Positions 1 to 6,738 of a stretch of 6,738 nucleotides of DNA are shown here, in pieces (within the stretch, counting starts at the first letter, position 1; each line of letters opens with the position of its first letter). Origin of the DNA: Gallionellaceae bacterium (GTDB taxonomy: Bacteria; Pseudomonadota; Gammaproteobacteria; Burkholderiales; Gallionellaceae). Location of the stretch: contig DMCN01000071.1 in assembly GCA_003445795.1 (NCBI GenBank), positions 1 to 6,738 on the forward strand, written 5' to 3'. The notes beneath the pieces are model-generated. The model searched no databases and was not told where the DNA came from. It saw nothing but the letters and a program-made list of their open reading frames with translations. The translations under genes were made by a program, and so were the position numbers.

Positions 1-1
1 T

Positions 2-580
2 TATCTCACCGACCTGTTCCCGATCCTGGAACTGGGCACCAGCGCCAAGATGCTCTCCGTAGTGCCGCTGCTGGCCGGCGGCGGCCTGTTCGAGACCGGC
101 GCGGGCGGTTCGGCCCCCAAGCACGTGCAGCAGTTCCAGAAAGAAGGCTACCTGCGCTGGGATTCCCTCGGCGAGTTCTCGGCGCTCGGCGCCTCGCTGG
201 AGCACCTGGGCAACATGTTTAAGAACACTAAGGCCCTGGTGCTGGCCGAAACCCTGGATTCAGCCATCGCCAAATTCCTCGACACCAACAAGTCACCGGC
301 CCGCAAGGTGGGCGAGATCGACAACCGCGGCAGCCACTTCTACCTCGCGCTGTACTGGGCACAGGCACTGGCCGCACAGAGCAAGGACAGGGAGATACAG
401 GCGCGCTTCACCTCACTGGCCAAGGCACTCACCGACAACGCGGCGAAGATCGACAAGGAACTGCTGGCCGCACAAGGCAAGCCGGTCGACATGGGCGGCT
501 ATTACCATCCGAGTTTTGACAAGACCTCAAAGGCGATGCGGCCGAGTTCGACATTCAAAGCTGCACTGAGCGCCATTTGA
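2..580 (+). CDS. icd: Monomeric NADP-dependent isocitrate dehydrogenase, C-terminal part (5' end outside window)
   Basis: The enzyme oxidatively decarboxylates isocitrate to 2-oxoglutarate with NADP in the cytoplasmic TCA cycle. The reading frame is already open at base 2 and runs 192 residues to TGA at 578-580. The whole family is about 740 residues, so only the C-terminal quarter is visible. The sequence matches the monomeric (IDH-II) type and not the dimeric Icd type: the stretch GGGLFETGAGGSAPKHVQQF early in the fragment, then EIDNRGSHFYLALYWAQALA, then a QGKPVDMGGYY segment near the end, all characteristic of this family as I remember it. There is no frameshift or odd codon use. An internal ATG at 50 is not a start, because family-conserved residues (YLTDLFPILELGTSAKM) continue upstream of it. 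It converges on the cold-shock gene, with three hairpins in between. Family assignment is confident; the gene may also be named idh. Confidence 0.93.
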   Translation, partial: YLTDLFPILELGTSAKMLSVVPLLAGGGLFETGAGGSAPKHVQQFQKEGYLRWDSLGEFSALGASLEHLGNMFKNTKALVLAETLDSAIAKFLDTNKSPARKVGEIDNRGSHFYLALYWAQALAAQSKDREIQARFTSLAKALTDNAAKIDKELLAAQGKPVDMGGYYHPSFDKTSKAMRPSSTFKAALSAI

Positions 581-603
581 TTTGAGCGCAAAGCTGCAAA
601 TGC

Positions 604-633
604 GAAAGCCCGGTGTGGAAACACCGAGCTTTC
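604..633 (+). terminator. Hairpin downstream of icd, probable weak terminator
   Basis: The arms GAAAGC-C-CGGTGT (604-616) and ACACCG-A-GCTTTC (621-633) pair as 12 base pairs with one C-A mismatch (610 against 627), closed by a GGAA tetraloop of the stable GNRA class. It lies 24 nt after the icd stop. No T-run follows (AATATAT instead), so it may act as a 3'-end stabilising hairpin or an inefficient terminator backed up by the stronger one at 688-723. Confidence 0.6.
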
Positions 634-636
634 AAT

Positions 637-674
637 ATATAGACCAAAAGATATAGATAACGGTCTATATCTTT
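637..674. repeat. AT-rich overlapping inverted repeats (two mutually exclusive stems)
   Basis: AAAGATATAGA (647-657) and TCTATATCTTT (664-674) form a perfect 11-bp inverted repeat around the loop TAACGG. The right arm is also complementary to a second left arm: ATATAGACC (637-645) pairs perfectly with GGTCTATAT (662-670) over 9 bp with a 16-nt loop. The two foldings share 664-670 and cannot coexist. The element is much more AT-rich than the genes and sits between the icd hairpin and the shared terminator. Its function is unknown: it could be an RNA hairpin in the icd 3' UTR, a DNA operator-like dyad, or the trace of a small repeat. Confidence 0.7.
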
Positions 675-687
675 ATTTCGTGCGCAA

Positions 688-723
688 ACAAAAAGCCCGA
701 CGTTTTCACGCCGGGCTTTTTTT
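688..723. terminator. Bidirectional Rho-independent terminator shared by csp (-) and icd (+)
   Basis: AAAAGCCCG-A-CG (691-702) pairs with CG-C-CGGGCTTTT (709-720) around a TTTTCA loop, with a single A-C mismatch (700 against 711). On the plus strand the stem runs into seven Ts (717-723). On the minus strand it ends in CTTTTTGTTTG. It lies 17 nt past the csp stop and stops transcription from both converging genes. This is the clearest terminator in the window. Confidence 0.88.
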
Positions 724-740
724 CACACCTCAAACAGGAA

Positions 741-944
741 TTAACCCGCTTGGATGTTAGAGGCTTGCTTGCCCTTGGGACCTTGAACAACTTCGAAAGT
801 CACTTTCTGACCTTCTTTGAGCGACTTGAAGCCGCTCATGTTGATCGCGGAGAAGTGCGCGAACAAGTCTTCGCTGCCGTCATCGGGAGTGATAAAACCG
901 AAACCCTTAGCGTCGTTGAACCATTTTACAGTACCGTTTGCCAT
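741..944 (-). CDS. Cold-shock domain protein (CspA/CspD family)
   Basis: A 67-residue, single-domain OB-fold protein that binds single-stranded RNA and DNA in the cytoplasm; family members act as RNA chaperones or, for CspD, inhibit replication. RNP1 is KGFGFI at residues 13-18 and RNP2 is LFAHF at 27-31; the N-terminal GTVKWFN and the QGPKGKQASNI close to the end complete the domain. The length is normal for a compact Csp. The ATG is preceded by AAGGAAG (951-957) with a 6-nt spacer, a strong ribosome binding site, and the stop is TAA. It is divergent from clpS, as cspD is in E. coli and Pseudomonas, which favours calling it cspD by position. It lacks the longer C-terminal tail of E. coli CspD and in sequence is closer to general 67-residue CspA proteins, so I leave the symbol blank. 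A leader hairpin lies just upstream of the binding site. Confidence 0.95.
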   Translation of the reverse strand: MANGTVKWFNDAKGFGFITPDDGSEDLFAHFSAINMSGFKSLKEGQKVTFEVVQGPKGKQASNIQAG

Positions 945-959
945 GCTTTGCTTCCTTAC

Positions 960-985
960 AAAAAACGACGGGTGGAAATCCCGTC
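960..985 (-). promoter_or_regulatory. Terminator-like hairpin in the csp leader, next to its ribosome binding site
   Basis: Read on the minus strand, GACGGG (985-980) and CCCGTC (972-967) form a perfect 6-bp, GC-rich stem around the loop ATTTCCA, followed by G and then six Ts (965-960). Only two bases separate the T-run from the AAGGAAG ribosome binding site. The structure has the form of an intrinsic terminator or attenuator. The loop bases UUUCC can also pair with GGAAG of the ribosome binding site (four Watson-Crick pairs and one G-U). Either would give leader-level control of a cold-shock gene. The hairpin is read directly; the regulatory role is inferred. Confidence 0.5.
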
Positions 986-1071
986 AAATTGTTTGAATTC
1001 CAAGATCGCAAATGGGACCGCACATGGCAAAACCAGCACTAGCAGATACTTTGATTCAAACACCCGAGCGC

Positions 1072-1101
1072 TTTTTACCCCAGTTGAAGTTGTAACGTCA
1101 A
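1072..1101 (-). promoter_or_regulatory. Candidate sigma-70 promoter for csp
   Basis: On the minus strand, TTGACG (1101-1096, five of six consensus bases) is followed after 18 bp by TAAAAA (1077-1072, four of six). Transcription would start near 1065 and leave a leader of about 120 nt. Long leaders are known for cold-induced csp genes. The -10 match is modest and other AT-rich sites lie nearby, so the assignment is tentative. Confidence 0.35.
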
Positions 1102-1191
1102 GCGCTAAATAAGATTTATTTTCGAATTGACTTGAAAATCCCATTCTAATCGTCAAATATGCAACTGAGCACAGGGTGAGAATAGCGAACG

Positions 1192-1494
1192 ATGGCAACC
1201 AAACAAGAAAACGTAAACCTGCTGGAACGTAGCAAGACCAAACCGCCCAAGCTGTATAAGGTGATACTGATAAACGACGATTTCACCACGATGGAGTTCG
1301 TGATTGAAGTTTTGAGGACTTTTTTTTCGATGGGCCAGGAACGCGCGACGCAAGTCATGCTCCAAATACATAATGAGGGATCAGCCGTATGCGGCCTGTA
1401 CCCCAAAGACATAGCCGAGACCAAGGTGAATCAGGTGTCGGCGTTTGCAAAGCAGCACGGGCATCCGTTACGATGCCACACGGAGGAAAATTAA
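1192..1494 (+). CDS. clpS: ATP-dependent Clp protease adaptor protein ClpS
   Basis: A 100-residue cytoplasmic adaptor that binds substrates with N-terminal Leu, Phe, Tyr or Trp and hands them to the N-domain of ClpA for ClpAP degradation. After a short flexible N-terminus (about residues 1-20), the core begins YKVILINDDFTTMEFV. Asn28, Asp29 and Asp30 correspond to the N-degron-binding NDD of E. coli ClpS, Met34 to its gatekeeper methionine, and His60 (MLQIH) to the histidine that contacts the substrate alpha-amino group. AETKV and the C-terminal HPLRC are also family features. The length is close to that of E. coli ClpS (106). The ATG at 1192 fits the family N-terminus. TAA at 1492-1494 lies one base before the clpA ATG, and the clpA ribosome binding site is inside clpS, so the two are cotranscribed and probably translationally coupled. 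A run of eight Ts sits in codons 43-46. Confidence 0.97.
   Translation: MATKQENVNLLERSKTKPPKLYKVILINDDFTTMEFVIEVLRTFFSMGQERATQVMLQIHNEGSAVCGLYPKDIAETKVNQVSAFAKQHGHPLRCHTEEN
1482..1486 (+). promoter_or_regulatory. clpA ribosome binding site inside the clpS 3' end
   Basis: A perfect GGAGG lies 9 nt before the ATG at 1496. It decides the clpA start: an upstream in-frame start codon at 1445 would add 17 residues absent from the family, and the protein from 1496 (MIAQELEVSLHLAF) aligns with the usual ClpA N-terminus. Confidence 0.88.
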
Positions 1495-1495
1495 A

Positions 1496-3740
<2,245 letters not shown>

Positions 3741-3754
<14 letters not shown>

Positions 3755-4655
3755 TTCCGCTTACAGGGGGCGCTTCGCCCCCTCCCCCACCGGCCCTCTC
3801 CACTTCGGCTCTCTCGTCGCCGCCATCGGCAGCTATCTAGACGCCAAACATCATCACGGCACCTGGCTGGTGCGCGTGGAGGACCTCGATACGCCGCGTT
3901 GTGTGCCGGGTGCGGCAGAAGACATTCTGCGCACGCTGGAGCTGTTCGGGCTGCATAGCGACGAGCCTGTGATCTACCAGAGCCGGCGTACCGCGGCTTA
4001 CGAGGAGGCATTGCAGCAATTGCAGAGTAGTGGCGCGGCGTACCCGTGTTGCTGTACACGCAAGGAGATCGCGGATTCTGCTCTGCACGGCATCGAGGGA
4101 TTCGTCTATCCGGGGATCTGTCGCAACGGCATGGCCCATCAACGGGCAACGCCGGCATGGCGTGTACGCACCGACCTCAACCCTTCCCCAGTCGAGTTCA
4201 TCGACGCCCTGCAAGGCCGCATTTCCCAGAATCTTGTGAAAGAGATTGGCGACTTCGTGGTGAAGCGCGCCGACGGCTTGTTCGCCTATCAACTGGCGGT
4301 GGTGGTAGATGATGCTTTCCAGAACATCACGCATATCGTGCGCGGGGCAGATCTGCTGGCTTCCACGCCGCGCCAGCTATATCTGCAGCAGCTGCTGGCT
4401 TTGCCGGATCCGCACTACATGCATCTACCCATCGCGGTGAACGAAGCCGGGGAGAAACTGAGCAAGCAGACGCTGGCAGCGCCGGTGGATGCATCGCAGC
4501 CGGTCACAACATTGCTGCGCGTGCTGGGGTTCCTGCGGCAGGAACCGCCCGCCGAACTGGCTGTCGGCGATATCCGGACCTTGTTGGATTGGGCGATACT
4601 CAACTGGCAGCCGCAACGGGTCGCCGGAAGTCTGATGCTCCCGACCAACAACTAG
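3741..4655 (+). CDS. gluQ: Glutamyl-Q tRNA(Asp) synthetase
   Basis: A truncated paralogue of glutamyl-tRNA synthetase that activates glutamate and attaches it to queuosine at position 34 of tRNA-Asp. The 304 residues contain the class I core without an anticodon-binding domain, the usual size for this family. RGRFAPSPTGPLHFGSL carries the HIGH-like HFGS (21-24); VEDLD (46-50) and RGAD (201-204) are family motifs; the KMSKS-like loop is KLSKQ (239-243). A zinc site is visible as Cys103-x-Cys105 and Tyr123-x3-Cys127, the C-x-C/Y-x3-C pattern of GluQ. No ATG or GTG is available: the frame opens after a TGA at 3702-3704, and TTG at 3741 is the only start codon before the catalytic motif. That start lies inside clpA (14-nt overlap). 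Upstream there is only GGAG (3724-3727), 13 nt away, so coupling to ClpA translation is likely. The stop is TAG. Confidence 0.94.
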
Positions 4656-4665
4656 CAACAACTAG
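4646..4665. repeat. Perfect 10-bp tandem duplication at convergent stop codons
   Basis: CAACAACTAG occurs twice in a row (4646-4655, 4656-4665). The first copy carries the gluQ TAG (4653-4655). The CTAG of the second carries the dedA TAG on the other strand (4664-4662). AACTAG-CAACAA-CTAGTT (4650-4667) can form a 6-bp hairpin, but without a T-run it is not a credible terminator. I see no other terminator between these converging genes. Confidence 0.9.
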
Positions 4666-5309
4666 TTAGCGCGTTGCCGACGGCGATGCTTGATGAACTC
4701 AAGGATCGCCGGAATGAACGAGATGAAGATGATGACCAGAATCATCAGGGTGAGGTTGTCCTTGATGACGGGGATGTTGCCGAAGAAGTAGCCCGCCAGC
4801 ATGAGGCTGCCGATCCAGGACACGCCGCCGATGATGCTGTACATCACATACAGGCGGTAGTTCATGGTGCCGATACCCGCCACAAAGGGGGCGAAGGTAC
4901 GCAGGATGGGCAGGAAGCGCGCAAAGATGACCGTCTTGCCGCCGTGCTTGTCATAGAAGGCGTGGGTCTTTTCCAGATGCTCGTGCTTGATGAGTTTCTG
5001 GCTGGCATGGTTGAGCAACCGCAACCCCAGCAATCTGCCCACCCAGTAGTTGGTATTGTCGCCCATGAACGCGGCAAGGATCAGCAAGGGCATGGCGATC
5101 TGCAGTTCCAGCGAACCCATGCCGCACAGCGCCCCGATCACGAACAGCAGCGAATCGCCGGGCAGGAAAGGCGCAATGATCAATCCGGTCTCGGCGAAGA
5201 TGATGGCGAACAGGATGGCGTAGATCCACATACCATATTCCTGCACCAGCGCCAGCAGGTGCGCGTCCAGATGCAGGACGATATCGATGAAGCCGGTGAG
5301 CAATTCCAT
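4662..5309 (-). CDS. dedA: DedA family (SNARE-associated/VTT domain) integral membrane protein
   Basis: A 215-residue inner-membrane protein closely resembling E. coli DedA (219 residues). DedA-superfamily members are implicated in recycling lipid carriers such as undecaprenyl phosphate or phospholipids across the membrane, and in proton-motive-force homeostasis; which lipid this one handles cannot be read from sequence. Hydrophobic segments lie near residues 29-48, 53-82, 139-176 and 187-206. Glu40 in FAETG, Asp52 in LPGDS, and the FARFLPILR motif (129-137, Arg131 and Arg137) are the conserved charged residues shown to matter in E. coli relatives. The tail is basic (KHRRRQR). I chose the ATG at 5309, giving MELLTGF; a TTG just upstream is the alternative. 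The ATG overlaps the secF TGA by one base (TGATG), with GAAGAGG (5326-5320) as the ribosome binding site 10 nt away. It ends 6 nt from the convergent gluQ stop. Confidence 0.92.
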   Translation of the reverse strand: MELLTGFIDIVLHLDAHLLALVQEYGMWIYAILFAIIFAETGLIIAPFLPGDSLLFVIGALCGMGSLELQIAMPLLILAAFMGDNTNYWVGRLLGLRLLNHASQKLIKHEHLEKTHAFYDKHGGKTVIFARFLPILRTFAPFVAGIGTMNYRLYVMYSIIGGVSWIGSLMLAGYFFGNIPVIKDNLTLMILVIIFISFIPAILEFIKHRRRQRAN

Positions 5310-6241
5310 CAAGGCAGAACCTCTTCAGCTTCGGTCTTCTCCGGCTTGATGAAATCCTCGCGCGACACGCCGAACATCATCAGCAAGGGGCTGGCGACCA
5401 GCACCGAGGAATAGATGCTGAACAGGATGCCGATGGCGAGCGCCATAGCGAAGAAATGCAGCGTCTCGCCACCAAGGAACAGCATGGCCAACACCATCAT
5501 CTCGGTGGAACCGTGGGTGATGATGGTGCGCGACATGGTGCGGGTGATGGCATTGTCGATGATCTCGGCGACTTCGGTCTTGCGCATCTTGCGGAAATTC
5601 TCGCGGATACGGTCGAACACCACCACCGATTCGTTCACCGAGTAACCCAGCACCGCCAGCACCGCCGCCAGCACCGAGAGCGAGAACTCCCACTGGAAGA
5701 AGGCGAAGAAGCCGAGAATGATGACCACGTCATGCAGGTTGGCGATGATGGCCGCCAGACCGAACTTCCATTCAAAACGGATCCAGAGGTAGCCGACGAT
5801 ACCCAGGCTGACCAGCAACAGCGCCATCGCTCCGTTCTCGATCAGATCCTTGCCGACCTGCGGGCCGACGAACTCGACGCGGCGAAGTTCCACGCCGGCA
5901 TCCTGCTGACGCAAAGTCTCGACCACATGATCGCTGAGCTTGGCTCCCATGGTGTTTTGCTTCAGTGGTACCTGGATCAGCACATCATGGCTGCTGCCGA
6001 AGTTCTGCACCAACGCGTCCTTCAGTCCGACGCCGGTCAACTGCTCGCGCACCTTGTTGACGTCTGCCGGTTGCGCGTAGTGAACCTCCATCACCGTGCC
6101 GCCAGTGAAGTCAACACCGAAGTTCAAACCTTTGGCGGCCAGGAAGAACACAGCCAGCAGGAAAGTCGCCAGTGAGATGCTGGTGGTCACTTTCCCGTAG
6201 CTCATGAACGGGATGTCTTTTTTGATGCGGAAAAATTCCAT
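5309..6241 (-). CDS. secF: Protein translocase subunit SecF
   Basis: A 310-residue inner-membrane subunit of SecDF, the accessory complex that uses the proton gradient to pull secreted proteins out of SecYEG on the periplasmic side. TM1 is about residues 18-37. It is followed by FGVDFTGGTVMEV (41-53), the start of the first periplasmic domain, which ends around VEFVGPQVG (122-130). Five further membrane segments lie between about 136 and 290. The signature GYSVNESVVVFDRIRENFR spans 199-217 with Asp210, and Arg238 in the TRTMSRTIIT segment is a further conserved charge. The C-terminus is short and acidic. Length agrees with E. coli SecF (323). The ATG at 6241-6239 has AAGGGGA (6255-6249) 7 nt upstream. 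It follows secD by 37 nt and overlaps dedA by one base, so the three are probably one transcript. Confidence 0.97.
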   Translation of the reverse strand: MEFFRIKKDIPFMSYGKVTTSISLATFLLAVFFLAAKGLNFGVDFTGGTVMEVHYAQPADVNKVREQLTGVGLKDALVQNFGSSHDVLIQVPLKQNTMGAKLSDHVVETLRQQDAGVELRRVEFVGPQVGKDLIENGAMALLLVSLGIVGYLWIRFEWKFGLAAIIANLHDVVIILGFFAFFQWEFSLSVLAAVLAVLGYSVNESVVVFDRIRENFRKMRKTEVAEIIDNAITRTMSRTIITHGSTEMMVLAMLFLGGETLHFFAMALAIGILFSIYSSVLVASPLLMMFGVSREDFIKPEKTEAEEVLP

Positions 6242-6278
6242 TGTCGTGTCCCCTTATGCGTCTCGCCGCGCGAGCAAT
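6242..6278 (-). other. secD-secF intercistronic gap with a small hairpin and the secF ribosome binding site
   Basis: On the minus strand, CTCGC-GCG-GCGAG (6274-6262) forms a 5-bp GC stem with a three-base loop, ending 6 nt before AAGGGGA (6255-6249), the secF ribosome binding site. There is no T-run, so it is not a terminator; transcription should continue from secD into secF. Confidence 0.5.
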
Positions 6279-6738
6279 TTAACCAATCGCGACTTTGTTC
6301 AGTCGCGCCTTGCGGCCGTAGATCAGGTTGACTAGCGCACGCGACACCATCACAGCACTGAACATCGAGGTCAGGATGCCCAGACACAGCACCACGGCGA
6401 AACCCTTGATCGGCCCCGAGCCGAACATGAACAGCGCGATACCGGCGATCAGCGTGGTGATGTTGGAGTCGAGGATGGTGGCGAACGCGCTCTCGTAACC
6501 CGCATGGATCGCCGCTTGCGGCGTCACACCATTGCGCAGCTCCTCGCGGATGCGCTCGTTGATCAGCACGTTGGCGTCCACGGCCATGCCGATCGTCAGG
6601 GCGATGCCCGCGATGCCGGGCAGGGTCAGCACCGCCTGGAAACCGGCCAGCACCGCCATCATGTAGAGGATGTTGAAAATGACCGCCACGTTGGCCAGTA
6701 AGCCCGCTCCCTTGTAGTAGGCGATCATGAAGAGGATG
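6279..6738 (-). CDS. secD: Protein translocase subunit SecD, C-terminal part (5' end outside window)
   Basis: The partner of SecF in the proton-driven SecDF complex of the inner membrane. The frame is open from the right edge of the window to TAA at 6281-6279 and gives 152 residues, about the last quarter of a typical SecD of about 600 residues. It covers the end of the membrane half: YYKGAGLLANVAVIFNILYM, then TLPGIAGIALTIGMAVDANV, whose Asp (residue 54 of the fragment) is the conserved membrane aspartate thought to take part in proton transport, then LINERIREELRNG and IKGFAVVLCLGILTSMFSAV near the end. An in-frame ATG at 6728-6726 is internal and not the start, because the SecD sequence continues before it. 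The promoter and most of the gene lie beyond the edge. Confidence 0.95.
   Translation of the reverse strand, partial: ILFMIAYYKGAGLLANVAVIFNILYMMAVLAGFQAVLTLPGIAGIALTIGMAVDANVLINERIREELRNGVTPQAAIHAGYESAFATILDSNITTLIAGIALFMFGSGPIKGFAVVLCLGILTSMFSAVMVSRALVNLIYGRKARLNKVAIG

Larger units (their letters stand above)
945..1191. other. Divergent csp/clpS intergenic control region
   Basis: These 247 bases contain no credible gene. They are AT-rich relative to the flanking genes and must carry promoters in both directions. Besides the csp promoter candidate and leader hairpin, I see small dyads: TTTGA-T-TCAAA (1050-1060) and AAATAA-GAT-TTATTT (1107-1121). For clpS I find no convincing -35/-10 pair; TTGAAA (1132-1137) followed after 15 bp by TCAAAT (1153-1158) is the best and is weak. 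The clpS ribosome binding site is probably GGGTGAG (1174-1180), 11 nt before the ATG. Confidence 0.6.

Noticed and set aside
1091..1104. TGACGTTACA on the minus strand, similar to the E. coli cspA cold box
   Set aside because: The match is partial, and the site overlaps the -35 of the only promoter candidate, so it would not be in the transcript; kept only as a weak possibility.
750..1112. A 120-codon plus-strand frame across csp and its leader
   Set aside because: It runs antisense to a complete cold-shock domain and has no ribosome binding site or recognisable domain.
1445..1495. A 17-residue upstream extension of ClpA
   Set aside because: The GGAGG at 1482-1486 and the family N-terminus both point to the ATG at 1496; the extension lies inside clpS in another frame.
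4650..4667. AACTAG/CTAGTT hairpin as a gluQ or dedA terminator
   Set aside because: Only six mostly A-T pairs and no T-run on either strand; it is a by-product of the tandem duplication.
4674..5414. A 246-codon plus-strand frame opposite dedA and the end of secF
   Set aside because: Its product is rich in Asp, Glu, Gln and His, as expected when membrane-protein codons are read in reverse. The minus-strand DedA and SecF have full family motifs.
5456..6175. A 239-codon plus-strand frame opposite secF
   Set aside because: His/Gln/Glu-rich shadow of the SecF membrane segments with no recognisable domain.

Overview
The window is a compact, moderately GC-rich stretch of bacterial chromosome with AT-rich intergenic gaps. 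It holds eight protein-coding genes, all from conserved families. The gene set (monomeric isocitrate dehydrogenase, a 67-residue cold-shock protein, ClpS/ClpA, a GluQ-type synthetase, a DedA protein, SecF and SecD) and the protein sequences suggest a proteobacterium, most likely a betaproteobacterium. That placement is inferred from remembered family resemblance; no search was run. I see no insertion sequence, prophage, CRISPR array, tRNA or rRNA.

Layout. Positions 2-580 (+) hold the C-terminal quarter of a monomeric NADP-type isocitrate dehydrogenase. The gap 581-740 contains three successive hairpins; the last is a good bidirectional terminator shared with the convergent cold-shock gene at 741-944 (-). 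The gap 945-1191 is a divergent control region: it holds the cold-shock leader, with a terminator-like hairpin just before its ribosome binding site, and whatever drives clpS. Next come clpS (1192-1494), clpA (1496-3754) and gluQ (3741-4655), all on + with 1-nt or negative spacing, so probably one transcript. gluQ(+) and dedA(-) converge with 6 nt between their stop codons. secD (partial), secF and dedA run leftward on the minus strand from the right edge; secF and dedA overlap by one base.

How the genes work together. ClpS delivers N-degron substrates to ClpA, the unfoldase of the ClpAP protease (clpP is not in the window). SecD and SecF form the proton-driven accessory complex of the Sec translocon, and the coupled DedA protein is a membrane protein of the polytopic lipid-transporter superfamily. 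GluQ adds glutamate to queuosine of tRNA-Asp and appears to be translated in coupling with ClpA. From memory, the order isocitrate dehydrogenase - csp - clpS - clpA resembles the Pseudomonas idh/icd-cspD-clpS-clpA neighbourhood and E. coli cspD-clpS-clpA, so this is ancestral housekeeping DNA.

I do not find a previously undescribed system. The points most worth checking are small and regulatory: the csp leader hairpin, the competing AT-rich palindromes after icd, the obligatory TTG start of gluQ inside clpA, the 10-bp tandem duplication at the gluQ/dedA convergence, and the secF-dedA coupling.
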